A DNA stretch of 64,000 nucleotides from Deinococcus koreensis (GCF_002901445.1 NZ_PPPD01000001.1:1401501-1465500), one strand, 5' to 3'; counted from the first letter of the stretch, positions 1 through 10,734 are shown. Program-made: numbers and translations. Notes: generated by a model not told the origin, from the letters alone.

Positions 1-893
1 CCATAGCGGTCGAGGTTCACCACGGTCTTGCTCATGGGAATCCCGAAGCGCTCCATGGCGGCCTCGATGATGCGGATATTGGCCTGATGCGGAATCACCC
101 AGTCCACGTCGCTGCTCTGCAGGCCGGTCTTCTTCAGCACCTGATGGCCGCTATCGCCCAGCACGCGCACGGCGAACTTGAACACCTCGCGGCCGTTCAT
201 GCCGGCGTATTCGCCCATGGGGGTGCCGTCGGGGAGGTGGTCGGCAATGGCGCCCATGAACAGCGCCGGGCCGCCGGCGGAGTCGGCCCCCAGCACGAAG
301 TCCTGAAAGCCGTAGCCCGCCGGCACCGGCCCCACGACCGCCGCCCCCGCGCCGTCTCCGAACAGGAAGGCGGTGTTGCGGTCGTCCTGATCCACGATCT
401 TGCTCAGCACCTCGCCGCCGATCACCAGCACCCGCCGCGCCGTGCCGCCCAGGATCAGGCCCTGGGCCATGCTCAGGCCGTACACGAAGCCCGAGCAGGC
501 GGTCGAGAGGTCGAAGGCCCCGGCGCCGGTCAGCCCGACCTGCCCGGCGATCAGCGCCGCCGTGGAGGGAAACATGGCGTCTGGGGTGGCGGTCGCGCAG
601 ATGACCATGTCCACGTCTCGCAACGCGTCCGGATCGCGGGCCAGCAGGTCGCGCACCGCGCCGACGCCCATGTGCGAGGTGAATTCGTCCGGCGCCGAGA
701 AATGCCGCTCGCGGATGCCGGTGCGGGATTCGATCCACTCGGCCGTGGTCTCCAGGCGGGTCTCGAAATCAGCGTTGGTGACGATGTGGGGCGGGGCGTA
801 GGCGCCCAGCGCGGTGATGCCGAGGCTGGGCCGCCCGCCCACACTCCCGGTGCTGTCGTTCCCGGTGTCGGCTCTTCCGGTGCTGTGGGTCAT
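1..893 (-). CDS. fabH: 3-oxoacyl-ACP synthase III (KAS III), first paralogue, C-terminus cut by window edge
   Basis: Condenses acetyl-CoA (or another acyl-CoA primer) with malonyl-ACP to start type II fatty acid synthesis in the cytoplasm. Reading back from the ATG at 893 gives a protein that starts MTHSTGRADT and runs open to base 1. It shows the catalytic Cys in TACSGFVYG and the catalytic His in IPHQANIRI; the Asn of the GNTS motif lies beyond the window. It is clearly paralogous to the complete fabH at 3727-4713, with an N-terminal extension of about 10 residues. The start is supported by a -10-like TACCGT 6 nt upstream, which implies a leaderless mRNA. The same palindromic operator precedes both copies. 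Confidence 0.93.
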   Translation of the reverse strand, partial: MTHSTGRADTGNDSTGSVGGRPSLGITALGAYAPPHIVTNADFETRLETTAEWIESRTGIRERHFSAPDEFTSHMGVGAVRDLLARDPDALRDVDMVICATATPDAMFPSTAALIAGQVGLTGAGAFDLSTACSGFVYGLSMAQGLILGGTARRVLVIGGEVLSKIVDQDDRNTAFLFGDGAGAAVVGPVPAGYGFQDFVLGADSAGGPALFMGAIADHLPDGTPMGEYAGMNGREVFKFAVRVLGDSGHQVLKKTGLQSSDVDWVIPHQANIRIIEAAMERFGIPMSKTVVNLDRY

Positions 894-899
894 GGCTCC

Positions 900-930
900 A
901 CGGTAACATTGTCTGAACGAGCGTTCAATG
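900..930 (-). promoter_or_regulatory. fabH1 promoter with palindromic operator
   Basis: On the minus strand a TTGAAC -35 box is followed after 17 nt by TACCGT (905-900), which ends 6 nt before the ATG. The -35 box sits inside the inverted repeat TGAACG-AG-CGTTCA at 914-927. The block from TAACATT to TTCAATGAAT recurs almost unchanged before the second fabH (4720-4748). A TetR-type lipid regulator would fit such a site, but no regulator gene is present here. Confidence 0.65.
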
Positions 931-1079
931 AATGTCCAGGCGCCGGGTCATGTCCTGCTTTCCCCCACCGGCCCGCGCTGTTGACCTGTGCGGGTTCCAG
1001 CTGGCAGCGGTGACCAGAGGAGTGGGTGACCGTCACAGGCGGCGGCCTGCGTGGAGTGAACGGGAGTGCCGCTCCCCCG

Positions 1080-2023
1080 TCACCGCAGCGCGGGCAGCAC
1101 CTCCCCGGCGAAGGTGTCGATAAAGCGCTCCTGATCGCGCTCGACGCCGTGCAGGTAGAGGCGGTCGAAGCCCAGGGCCAGATCGGCCCGCAGCCACTCG
1201 GCGTGCTGGGCCGCCTCCGGGCTGACGCGCACGCCGGGCCGCAGATCCTCCGGCCGGACGACCTCGCCCAGGGCGTCGAACTGATCCGGGCGTTTCAGGT
1301 CGGACAGGACGCGGCTGTCGAAGACGTTCGTGCGCCACTGCTCGTGCGCCGCGTGCAGGTCGAAGGCGACGTGTACCTGCAGGCTCATGGGCTTGCCCTC
1401 GCCGCCCCCCTCGCGGAAGGCGTCCACGATGGCGCGCAGCCTGTCCGGCGGGACGTTCACGGTGATCAGGCCGTCGGCCCAGCCTCCCACCCAGCGGGCG
1501 GTCTCCTCGCTCAGGGCCGCGCCGTACAGCGGGGGCGGCGTCCGGGGGAGAGTCCACAGCTTCGCCTCGTCGACCTCGAAGAATTCCCCCCGGTGCGTGA
1601 CCGTCTCGCCCCGCCACAGGGCGCGCATGACCTCCACGGCTTCCAGCAGCCGGCGGTTGCGCTCGGGCTTGGTGGGCCAGCGGCCCCCGGTGATGTGCTC
1701 GTTCAGGAACTGGCCGCTGCCCAGGGCGCACCACAGCCGGCCCTCGAACATCTGCGCCAGGGTGGCCGCCGCCTGCGCCAGCACCGCCGGGTGGTAGCGC
1801 TGCCCGGGCGCGTTGACCATGCCGAAGCTGAGCTCCGTGCGGGCCAGCGCCGCACCCAGCCACGACCACGCGAAGCCGCTCTGGCCCTGCCGCGCCGACC
1901 AGGGATTGAAGTGATCCGAGCACATGGCCGCGCCGAAGCCCGCCGCCTCAGCCCGCTCGACCAGGCGCAGCAATTCGGCCGGCGAGAACTGCTCGTGTGA
2001 GGCGTGGTAGCCGATCAGCGGGG

Positions 2024-2027
<4 letters not shown>
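1080..2027 (-). CDS. luciferase-like (LLM class) flavin-dependent oxidoreductase
   Basis: A TIM-barrel flavin oxidoreductase of the bacterial luciferase / F420-dependent superfamily, about 315 aa. The N-terminus (MTPLIGYHASHEQFSPAELL), CSDHFNPWSARQGQSGFAWSW-type active-site strand and SGQFLNEH segment fit the branch thought to use FMN rather than F420. I start it at the ATG at 2027, because this ATG overlaps the TGA of the upstream glucosidase gene (ATGA at 2024-2027), a typical coupled junction; a longer in-frame start at 2051 would lie inside that gene. The substrate is unknown. The coupling to a GH13 enzyme suggests a role in sugar or trehalose-related metabolism, which is inference only. 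Confidence 0.85.
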
Positions 2028-3634
<1,607 letters not shown>

Positions 3635-3726
3635 GCTCGGCTCTCATGGCCGCCCATGCTAGAGAGGCCGCCCGCCGGGCGGATCAGGCCCGCTTCAAGG
3701 GGCCTTGAGGCTCAGCACCCCGGCCC

Positions 3727-4713
3727 CTACCACCTGAGGGCCGCCGCGCCCCAGCTCAGGCCCCCGCCGAAACCCGCCAGCACGAGCTGATCGCCGCGCC
3801 TGACGCGTCCGTCGGCCACCGCTTCCGCGAGGGCCAGGGGGATAGAGGCGGCCGAGGTGTTGCCGCAGCGGTCGAGCGTGATCACGGTCTTGGCCATCGG
3901 CAGGCCCAGCCGCTCCACCGCCGACTCGATGATCCGCACGTTCGCCTGATGCGGAATCAGCCAGTCGATATCGGAGCTGTGCAGTCCGGCCTTCTCCATC
4001 GCCTGTGCGGCGCAGTCGCCCAGCACGCGCACGGCGAATTTGAACACCTCGCGGCCGTTCTGGGTGAGGTACGAGCCCATCGGGGGGCCGCCGGGCAGGT
4101 GGTCGGCCACGCCGCGCAGGAACAGGCTGGGGCCGCCCGCGGAGTCGGCGCCCAGCGCGAAGGACTGGAAGCCCGAGCCCTCCGGCACCCCTCCCACCAC
4201 CGCCGCGCCCGCGCCGTCTCCGAACAGGATGGCGGTGGAGCGGTCGTGCGGATCGACCACCCGGCTCATGACCTCGGCCCCCACGACCAGCACGCGCCGG
4301 GCCACGCCGCCCGCCACCAGCCCGTAGGCCACGCTCAGCGCGTACACGAAGCCCGAGCAGGCCACGCTGAGATCCATCGCCGCCGCGCCCGAGAGCCCGA
4401 CCTGCCCGGCGATCAGCGCCGCCGTGCTGGGAAACATGGCGTCGGGGCTGGAGGTCGCGCAGATCACGCTGTCCACGCCCTCCAGCGCGGCCGGGTCGCG
4501 GGAGAGCAGATCGCGTACGGCCTGCACGCCCAGGTCGCTCGTCTGCTGCTCCGGCGCGGCGTGACGGCGCTCGCGGATGCCGCTGCGCGACTCGATCCAC
4601 TCGGCGGTGGTCTCCAGATGCGCCTCGAAATAACTGTTGGGAATGACCCGCTCGGGCAGATACGACCCCAGCGCCGTGATCCCGATGCTGGGGCGGAGGG
4701 AAGAAGCGGTCAT
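3727..4713 (-). CDS. fabH: 3-oxoacyl-ACP synthase III (KAS III), second paralogue
   Basis: Initiates fatty acid synthesis by condensing an acyl-CoA primer with malonyl-ACP. At 328 aa it is full length for the family and has the complete Cys-His-Asn triad: ACSGFVYAL, IPHQANVRI and GNTSAASIP. The glycine-rich LAGFGGGLSWGA motif is near the C-terminus. It is homologous along its length to the partial fabH at 1-893, so this is a dispersed duplication with two unrelated genes between the copies. The ATG at 4713 is 6 nt after a TAGGTT -10 box, so the transcript should be leaderless. Two copies may use different primers (acetyl versus branched acyl-CoA); the sequence does not show which. Confidence 0.95.
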   Translation of the reverse strand: MTASSLRPSIGITALGSYLPERVIPNSYFEAHLETTAEWIESRSGIRERRHAAPEQQTSDLGVQAVRDLLSRDPAALEGVDSVICATSSPDAMFPSTAALIAGQVGLSGAAAMDLSVACSGFVYALSVAYGLVAGGVARRVLVVGAEVMSRVVDPHDRSTAILFGDGAGAAVVGGVPEGSGFQSFALGADSAGGPSLFLRGVADHLPGGPPMGSYLTQNGREVFKFAVRVLGDCAAQAMEKAGLHSSDIDWLIPHQANVRIIESAVERLGLPMAKTVITLDRCGNTSAASIPLALAEAVADGRVRRGDQLVLAGFGGGLSWGAAALRW

Positions 4714-4719
4714 ATCCGC

Positions 4720-4748
4720 AACCTAACATTCTTTGAACAGCCGTTCAA
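4720..4748 (-). promoter_or_regulatory. fabH2 promoter with palindromic operator
   Basis: On the minus strand TTGAAC (4748-4743), a 17-nt spacer and TAGGTT (4725-4720) precede the ATG by 6 nt. The inverted repeat TGAACAGCCGTTCA (4734-4747) covers the -35 box. Outside the centre it matches the operator of the first fabH, including the flanking TAACATT and AATGAAT, so both genes are probably under one regulator. Confidence 0.65.
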
Positions 4749-4847
4749 TGAATTGAGTTCAGAGAAGAGGCTGGCCTTCGGGGTGGGCCGAGCGGTGCTC
4801 CCATACGCCCCACGCCCGAGGTGCGGCGGCCTCTTCCCGGCAACGCG

Positions 4848-4877
4848 AAAGGGGCGCCGTCCCGCAGGACACGCCCC
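4848..4877 (-). terminator. terminator of trigger factor gene
   Basis: Minus-strand hairpin downstream of the trigger-factor stop: GGGGCG and GTCC arms pair with GGGAC and CGCCCC (4851-4877), followed by a short TTT. The T tract is weak, but position and stem fit an intrinsic terminator. Confidence 0.55.
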
Positions 4878-4895
4878 CTCCACTCAGGCCCGCGC

Positions 4896-6239
4896 TTACT
4901 CTTCGGTCTTGGTCTCTTCGGGCTTGCTCTCTTCAGCCTGGGCTTCCTCGGGCTGAGCGTCCTCAGGCTGAGCGTCCTCGGTCTTGGCCGGCGCCGCGTC
5001 CGCATCCTGCCCGAGCTGCGAGAGCGCCTGCTGCAGCCCCTTCTCGCGCACCAGGCTGGTGTAGTACGAGTTGATGCCGTTCGGGCCGAGCTGCTTGCTC
5101 AGGGCGTCGGGGGTCAGGCCGTTCGCCTGGGCCAGCGCGGTCATGGTCTGGTTGAACTCGGCGTCGCTGACCTGCACTTTCAGGTCTTCGGCGAGCTGCT
5201 CCAGGGCCAGGTCACGCCGCACCCGGGTCTCGGCGTTCTTGGCGAGGTCGGCCATGAAGTCGTCGAGCTTGTTCTGCTCTTTCATGAACGATTCGTACTC
5301 GCCCCACTTCACGCCCTGGCGGCCCAGATCGTCCTGGATCTCCTCCAGCATGGCCTCGCGGCGGCGATCCAGCAGCGCCTGGGGAATCTCGACCTGCATC
5401 CCTTCCACCAGATGCGTGACGAACTCCTCGCGGCGGGCGGTGTCGCCCTCCTGCGTGGCGCGGCGCTCCAGCTCTGCCTTCAGGTCGGTTCGCAGCCGCT
5501 CCAGCGACTCGAAATTCAGGCTGCTGGCGAACGCGTCGTCCAGCGCCTGCAGCTGCTTGGTCTTGACGTCCGCGATCTTCACGGTCACGGTGTGCTCGGG
5601 GTGCTCGTGGTCGCCGTGCTGGTGGGCCGGCACGGTGATCTCCACAGTGTCGCCCTTCGCCTTGCCGAGCAGCGCCTCGCGCACGTGGGCCTCGGCCACG
5701 TCCAGATACACGGGGTAGGTGCCGCCGTCCTCGCCCTGCTCCTCGATGGTGACCTGATCGGTGGCCTCGATGGGCCGCTCGACGCTCTCGAAGGTGGCGT
5801 TGCGCTCCTGAAGGTCGCTGAGGGTGCGCTCCAGCACCTCGTCGGTGATCTCGGGCGAGGTGGACGACAGCTGCGCGCTCCGCCAGTCGCCGAGTTTGAC
5901 CTCGGGGTAGGTTTCACCCTTGACCGTGAATTCGAAGGCCTGGCCGCTGCTGAGGGGCCGGGGGTCGATGGTGGCGTCCACCAGGCTGAGCTTGAGTTCG
6001 CGGGCGGCCTGGGTGTAATGGGTCTGCAGCAGGCGGTCGCGCACTTCCTGCTCCACATAACCCTTGCCGACCCGGCTCTCGATGACCTTGCGGGGCGCCT
6101 TGCCCGGCCGGAACCCCGGAACGCGCACGTCGCGGCTCAGCCCCGCCCACACCTGATCGTAGGCGCGGTTCACTTCGGCAGCGGGCACCGAAACCTTGAA
6201 TTCCACCTTGTTGCCATCCCTGTTCATCAGCTCTGCCAC
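4896..6239 (-). CDS. tig: trigger factor, ribosome-associated chaperone / peptidyl-prolyl isomerase
   Basis: Binds the ribosome exit tunnel and shelters nascent chains. The N-terminal ribosome-binding signature VPGFRPGKAP is present, then an FKBP-like PPIase domain and a helical C-terminal chaperone domain; 447 aa in all. I use the GTG at 6239 because GGGAG lies 6 nt upstream and the family N-terminus (AELMNRDGNKVEFK) starts there; longer in-frame starts add unrelated residues. The last 35 or so residues are a low-complexity Glu/Pro/Ala/Gln tail with imperfect EDAQP repeats, not needed for the fold and probably a recent repeat expansion. A possible -10 TATGAT is at 6394-6389 on the minus strand. 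Confidence 0.95.
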   Translation of the reverse strand: MAELMNRDGNKVEFKVSVPAAEVNRAYDQVWAGLSRDVRVPGFRPGKAPRKVIESRVGKGYVEQEVRDRLLQTHYTQAARELKLSLVDATIDPRPLSSGQAFEFTVKGETYPEVKLGDWRSAQLSSTSPEITDEVLERTLSDLQERNATFESVERPIEATDQVTIEEQGEDGGTYPVYLDVAEAHVREALLGKAKGDTVEITVPAHQHGDHEHPEHTVTVKIADVKTKQLQALDDAFASSLNFESLERLRTDLKAELERRATQEGDTARREEFVTHLVEGMQVEIPQALLDRRREAMLEEIQDDLGRQGVKWGEYESFMKEQNKLDDFMADLAKNAETRVRRDLALEQLAEDLKVQVSDAEFNQTMTALAQANGLTPDALSKQLGPNGINSYYTSLVREKGLQQALSQLGQDADAAPAKTEDAQPEDAQPEEAQAEESKPEETKTEE

Positions 6240-6698
6240 GTTGTTCTCCCGTCTGCGCCCCGGTCTCCGGCCAGTCTGCACCCTGGGGTGGATCGGCCGG
6301 GGAGGCGCTTCGATATTCTGTGCTGTCGTGCCAGACGCGCCCACCTCGCCCTGTGGGGCCACGGCAGACGCGCGACATGCCGCCCAGCATCATAGAGCCT
6401 TTTGGCCCCGGACGCACGTCCTGACCGGGCAGATGAGCGAACTCTCCACACGGGCGGCGGCGACAGGCCGTCCATGCCGCCCCGCTGCCCAGCGCCCCAC
6501 CGCGCTCATTTTCAGCAGGGCGGCGGGCCTGCAGCGACTATCTACAACCGAACCGAATTCAGAAACCGAGCGGACAGCCGGGCCGCGCAGTGCCAGGGTC
6601 AGCCTGCCCCCGATGTCCCGGCGCCGCATGAGGCTACCGAAACCGCCCGACCGGATGGGCGTCCTTCACCATCACCCATCAACCATCACCCATTACCC
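6240..6698. other. long intergenic region upstream of trigger factor
   Basis: I see no gene here. The right half, next to the end of the sulfhydrylase gene, holds a repetitive patch (6668-6698) made of ACCATCACCC and ACCATCACCCATT units, related to the GGTGATGG repeat at 42476-42563. A candidate minus-strand -10 (TATGAT, 6394-6389) could drive the trigger factor gene with a leader of about 150 nt; no good -35 accompanies it. Confidence 0.4.
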
Positions 6699-7952
6699 CT
6701 ACAGCGCCTGCTCGATATCCGCCTGCAGATCCGCCAGCGCCTCTACGCCCACGCTCATGCGGATGGTCGCGGGGGTCACGCCGGCGGCGGCGCGGGCGGC
6801 CTCGGGCACGCGGCCGTGGGTGGTCGTCCAGGGATGCACGACCAGGGTGCGGACATCGCCCAGGTTGGGCGCGATCCTGAGCACCTTCAGGCGGCGCAGG
6901 AAGGCGGAGGGATCGGGCACCTCGAAGGTCATGACCGCGCCGAAGCCCCGCCGCAGTTGCCGGGCGGCGTTGGCGTGGAAGGGGTGCGCCTCCAGGCCGG
7001 GGTAGCTGACCTGGCCGACCTGCGGGTGGGCGGCGAGCCAGTGCGCCAGGCCCAGGGCGGTCTCGCTCTCGCGCTCCAGGCGCAGGCCCAGCGTCTCCAG
7101 GCCCTGCGCGACCAGAAAGGCGCTGTGCGGCGCCAGGGTCATGCCGATCTGGTGGGCGCCCAGCCAGCGCTGCCGCCACGCCAGGGCCTGCTCCCCGCGG
7201 ACGCTCAGCACGCTGCCCTCGCCGCCCTCGGTGTAGATGGGGTTGCCCCTCAGGTCATGCGCGGCGCCCACCGTGACGCTGCCGCCCATGACGCTGCCGT
7301 GCCCGCCCGCCCACTTGGTCAGCGACTGGCTCACGATGTCGGCGCCGTGCTCCAGGGGCCGGCACAGGAAGCCCACGCCGCCGCAGGTGTTGTCGATGGC
7401 GAGCAGGGCCCCCTGGGCGTGCGCAATGCCGGCGAGCGCGGCGATATCCGGCACGTCCCCGGCCGGGTTGCTGATCATCTCGGCCCAGACCAGCCGCGTG
7501 TTGGGGCGCAGGGCGGCCTGCACGGCGTCCGGGGTGCCCGGCACCAGCGTGGCCGAGATGCCCATCAGCGGCAGGATGTTGCCCAGCATGCCGGTGGTGC
7601 CGCCGAACAGGCTGGACGCCGACACCACATGATCCCCCGCGCGGCACACGCTCAGGATGCTGGTCAGGGTCGCCGCCTGCCCGCTGGCCACCGCCACGGT
7701 CGCCGCGCCGCCCTCCAGCGCGGTGATCCGCGATTCCAGCGCCCGCACAGTCGGATTCTGCAGCCGGGCGTAGCTGAGGCCGGCGTTCACCTGGAACTCG
7801 TCCTGCGCCTCCTCCAGCGTGTCGAACTGGAAGGCGGCGGCCGCGTGGATGGGAAAGCCGATGGTCTCGCCCAGACCGCGCGGAATCCCGGACTGCACGG
7901 CGGCCGTCTCGTAGCTCCAGTCGGGGGTGGGGGAAGGGGGCGTGTCGGTCAT
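6699..7952 (-). CDS. O-acetylhomoserine sulfhydrylase-like PLP enzyme (Cys/Met metabolism family)
   Basis: A PLP-dependent trans-sulfuration family enzyme of 417 aa. It probably makes homocysteine from O-acetylhomoserine and sulfide; cystathionine gamma-synthase or methionine gamma-lyase are alternatives within the same fold. The PLP lysine lies in SQSLTKWAGGHG, and FQFDTLEEAQ with YARLQNPT match the MetY branch, whose substrate loops are longer than those of MetB. The start at 7952 is 6 nt after TAGCGT, a leaderless arrangement. The gene stands alone between mscL and trigger factor and no riboswitch was seen before it. Confidence 0.87.
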   Translation of the reverse strand: MTDTPPSPTPDWSYETAAVQSGIPRGLGETIGFPIHAAAAFQFDTLEEAQDEFQVNAGLSYARLQNPTVRALESRITALEGGAATVAVASGQAATLTSILSVCRAGDHVVSASSLFGGTTGMLGNILPLMGISATLVPGTPDAVQAALRPNTRLVWAEMISNPAGDVPDIAALAGIAHAQGALLAIDNTCGGVGFLCRPLEHGADIVSQSLTKWAGGHGSVMGGSVTVGAAHDLRGNPIYTEGGEGSVLSVRGEQALAWRQRWLGAHQIGMTLAPHSAFLVAQGLETLGLRLERESETALGLAHWLAAHPQVGQVSYPGLEAHPFHANAARQLRRGFGAVMTFEVPDPSAFLRRLKVLRIAPNLGDVRTLVVHPWTTTHGRVPEAARAAAGVTPATIRMSVGVEALADLQADIEQAL

Positions 7953-8067
7953 GGGCCCACGCTATCCGCTGCCCAGGCCGGGCGGCGGGGGTTGTCCGTA
8001 TGGCATGGAGGTCCCACCAACGGGGCGCGGCCCCGGACATGCCGGAGCCGCGTAGAAAGGAGATGGA

Positions 8068-8448
8068 TCAGGCGCGGGCGCGCAGGGAGTCGCGGATCTC
8101 GACGAGCAGCCTTTCCTCGGCGGTGGGCTCGGGCACGGCGGGGGCGGCGGGCTTGGTCATGCGCTCGCGGATGCGGTTGTAGGGCACCACGACCACCGAG
8201 TAGATGATGAACATGGTGAGCAGGAAAGTGATGATGGCGGTAATGAACAGGCCGTAATTGAAATCCACCCCGTTTACGGTAAAGACCCCGCCGACTTTGC
8301 CGCCACCCGACACCAGTTTGATCAGAGGCTCGATGAAGGCCGTCGTGAACGCGCCAACCAATGCGACAAACGCCGCACCTGTCACGACAGCGATGGCGAG
8401 ATCAACGATGTTGCCGCGCATGATGAAGTCCCGGAATCCTTGTATCAT
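8068..8448 (-). CDS. mscL: large-conductance mechanosensitive channel
   Basis: An inner-membrane pentameric channel that releases solutes when osmotic downshock stretches the membrane. At 126 aa it has the usual MscL order: amphipathic N-helix (MIQGFRDFIMRGNIVDLAIA), gate-lining TM1 with alternating Gly/Ala, a short periplasmic loop, TM2 ending in VVVVPYNRIRERM, and a cytoplasmic C-terminal helix. No clear Shine-Dalgarno precedes the ATG; TAAAAC with a TTGTTC about 16 nt further up is a weak promoter candidate. A strong inverted repeat lies upstream at 8490-8517. Confidence 0.96.
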   Translation of the reverse strand: MIQGFRDFIMRGNIVDLAIAVVTGAAFVALVGAFTTAFIEPLIKLVSGGGKVGGVFTVNGVDFNYGLFITAIITFLLTMFIIYSVVVVPYNRIRERMTKPAAPAVPEPTAEERLLVEIRDSLRARA

Positions 8449-8489
8449 GGTGAGCAGTTTTACATTTCAAGATGAGGAGAACAAGGTTT

Positions 8490-8517
8490 CCTTAATGAGA
8501 TGTCTAGACATTTAAGG
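8490..8517. promoter_or_regulatory. inverted repeat between divergent mscL and nth
   Basis: A perfect 12-bp palindrome ATGTCTAGACAT (8500-8511) is flanked by CCTTAA and TTAAGG, giving 12-bp arms with a 4-nt bulge. It sits in an AT-rich stretch about 40-70 bp upstream of mscL. It may be an operator; it is not the known radiation/desiccation motif. Confidence 0.45.
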
Positions 8518-8642
8518 GATGTTTGAGGCATTTCTCCGGATTTTTCTGACGGTTTCGTTGTAAGTCGTGACCCGACTCCGGACGCCTCCAGACTGCCTTC
8601 ATCCTGCGCGGGCGCGGGCGGGGCGCGGTGTACCTTGACCGG

Positions 8643-9329
8643 GTGATCCCCCCGCCCTCCCACTCCGCCGCCACCGCGGTACCCAGGGGAGCCCGGAGCC
8701 GCGCGCCCCGCGTCCTGCAGACCCTGGAAGCGCACTATCCGGATGCCCGCACCGAACTGGCCTTCACGACCCCCTTCGAGCTGCTGGTGGCGACCGTGCT
8801 CAGCGCCCAGGCCACCGATGTCAGCGTGAACGCGGCCACGCCTGCGCTGTTCGCGCGCTATCCGGATGCCCAGGCCATGAGCGCCGCGCAGCCGGAGGAC
8901 ATCGAGCCGCTGATCCGCTCGATCGGGCTGTACCGGGGCAAGGCGAGGAATCTGGCGGCACTGGCCCGGCTGCTGCTGGAGCGGCACGGCGGCGAGGTGC
9001 CCAACGACTTTGGCGCCGTGGTGGCGCTGCCCGGCGCGGGCCGCAAGACGGCGAACGTGGTGCTCAGCAACGCCTTTGGCTATCCGGCCATCGCGGTGGA
9101 TACCCACGTGGGCCGCCTCGCGCGCCGGCTGGGGCTGAGCGGGCAGACGAACCCGGACAAGGTGGAACGCGACCTGCAGACGCTGTTTCCGCGGGAACGC
9201 TGGGTGTTCCTGCACCACGCCCTGATTCTGCACGGCCGCCGCATCTGCACGGCGCGCGCCCCCGCCTGCGGCGCCTGCCCGATGGCCGACTTCTGTCCGC
9301 AAGTGGGTGTGGGACTTGCCAGCCGTTGA
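8643..9329 (+). CDS. nth: endonuclease III, DNA glycosylase/AP lyase
   Basis: Removes oxidised pyrimidines and cleaves the abasic site in base excision repair. It has the helix-hairpin-helix LPGAGRKTAN with the catalytic Lys, the catalytic Asp in VDTHVGRL, and a 4Fe-4S loop with spacing C-X6-C-X2-C-X5-C at the C-terminus. I start at the GTG at 8643 because TACCTT (8631-8636) ends exactly 6 nt before it, the leaderless pattern found throughout this window; a GTG at 8628 would overlap that box. The product is 228 aa. D. radiodurans is known to carry several Nth paralogues, so this could be one of a set. Confidence 0.93.
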   Translation: MIPPPSHSAATAVPRGARSRAPRVLQTLEAHYPDARTELAFTTPFELLVATVLSAQATDVSVNAATPALFARYPDAQAMSAAQPEDIEPLIRSIGLYRGKARNLAALARLLLERHGGEVPNDFGAVVALPGAGRKTANVVLSNAFGYPAIAVDTHVGRLARRLGLSGQTNPDKVERDLQTLFPRERWVFLHHALILHGRRICTARAPACGACPMADFCPQVGVGLASR

Positions 9330-9419
9330 GCGTCTGACCCCATCCTCTGGCTTCCTGTCGCTGGCCCCTGGCTTCCTGCCTTCAGCCCCCGGCCCTCTGC
9401 TTCCCCAGAGGCCCCCCGC

Positions 9420-10646
9420 ATGACCTGGCGCTTTTCCGGGCAGCTGTGGCTGTTCCTGGCCTCGGCCTTCGCCTTCGGGCTGGGGCAGGCCTTCACGGCC
9501 CTGTTCCTGAACTTCTATCTGCGGGCGCTGGGGCTGGGCACCGAATGGCAGGGGCTGATCAACGCCCTGCCGGCGCTCACCCTGGCCCTGCTGAGCCTGC
9601 CGGCGGTGGCGCTGGCGCGGCGGATCAGCAACGCCCATACCCTCAAGATCGGCACGGCGCTGGGTGTGCTGGGCAGCGTGCTGCTGGCGCTGGCCGGCGG
9701 GCCGGGGCTGGCCCTGCTGGGCGCGCTGGTGCAGGGCGCAGGCGCGGCCCTGACCGTGGTCGCCGGCCCCGCCTTCATGGCCAACCACAGCGACGAGCGC
9801 AGCCGGGTCACGCTCTTTTCGGTGCAGAGCGCCCTGATGACTGGCGCGGGCTTCCTGGGCAACCTGCTGGGCGGGCGCGTGCCGGAGGTCTACGGCGCCC
9901 TCACCGGCAGCGCCCCTGATGGACTCGACGCCCTGCGCGCCGCGCTGCTGCTGGCCGCCGCGCTGGGGCTGCTGGGCCTGCTGCCCATCCTGGGGCTGCG
10001 GCCCAGCGACCGCCCCCGCCCGCCCGGCCGCAGCTTCGCGGTGCGCGACAAGCGCACGATGGCGCGGCTGGTCGCTCCCAACGTGCTGGTGGGGCTGGGC
10101 GCCGGGGCCACGATTCCGTTCCTGAACGTGTTTATCGAGGGCAAGTTTCAGGTGGACTACGCCAGCCTGGGCACGCTGTTCGCCTGGGCCAGTCTGGCGA
10201 CCGCCGGCACCGCGCTGCTGCAGCCCCTGCTCGTGCAGCGCATGGGCCACCTGCAGGCGGTGATCCTGGTGCAGGCCAGTTCGCTGCCGTTCCTGGCGCT
10301 GCTGGGCTTCGCGCCGCAGCTGTGGCTGGTCACGGCGGCGCTGTTCGTGCGCGGCGCCCTGATGAACGCCACGGGGCCGGTCTACGGGGCCTACGCCATG
10401 AGCACGCTGCCCGAAGACGACCGGCCCATGTACGCCGCCGTGAACACCATCGGCTGGGATCTGGGCTGGGCGGTGAGCAGCCTGCTGGCCGGGGTGGTGC
10501 GGGGCCGGCTGCCCTTCGGCCCGGCCTTCGCCCTGCTGTTCAGCTGGACGCTCTCGATGTACGCGCTGAGCGTGCTGGCCATCTATCTGGGCCTCTACCG
10601 CCCGGCCCGGCGCCGCTCGCTCGCCGCGTCCTCATCGGCCGGCTGA
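9420..10646 (+). CDS. MFS family transporter
   Basis: A 408-aa integral membrane protein with about 12 hydrophobic segments. The first is LFLASAFAFGLGQAF and the pattern of two six-helix halves joined by a charged loop (DRPRPPGRSFAVRDK, around residue 200) fits the major facilitator superfamily. The usual RXXXR motif between TM2 and TM3 is degenerate (LARRIS). Nothing reveals the substrate; export of a drug or metabolite is a guess. The 90-nt gap before it is a pyrimidine-rich low-complexity patch. Confidence 0.8.
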   Translation: MTWRFSGQLWLFLASAFAFGLGQAFTALFLNFYLRALGLGTEWQGLINALPALTLALLSLPAVALARRISNAHTLKIGTALGVLGSVLLALAGGPGLALLGALVQGAGAALTVVAGPAFMANHSDERSRVTLFSVQSALMTGAGFLGNLLGGRVPEVYGALTGSAPDGLDALRAALLLAAALGLLGLLPILGLRPSDRPRPPGRSFAVRDKRTMARLVAPNVLVGLGAGATIPFLNVFIEGKFQVDYASLGTLFAWASLATAGTALLQPLLVQRMGHLQAVILVQASSLPFLALLGFAPQLWLVTAALFVRGALMNATGPVYGAYAMSTLPEDDRPMYAAVNTIGWDLGWAVSSLLAGVVRGRLPFGPAFALLFSWTLSMYALSVLAIYLGLYRPARRRSLAASSSAG

Positions 10647-10734
10647 GCGGCTGGGGGGCTGATCTGAACGGGGAGGGCTGGCCTGAACACACGGCCAACG
10701 GGCAAGTGCAGGTCGGGGGGGTAGACTGGAAGGA

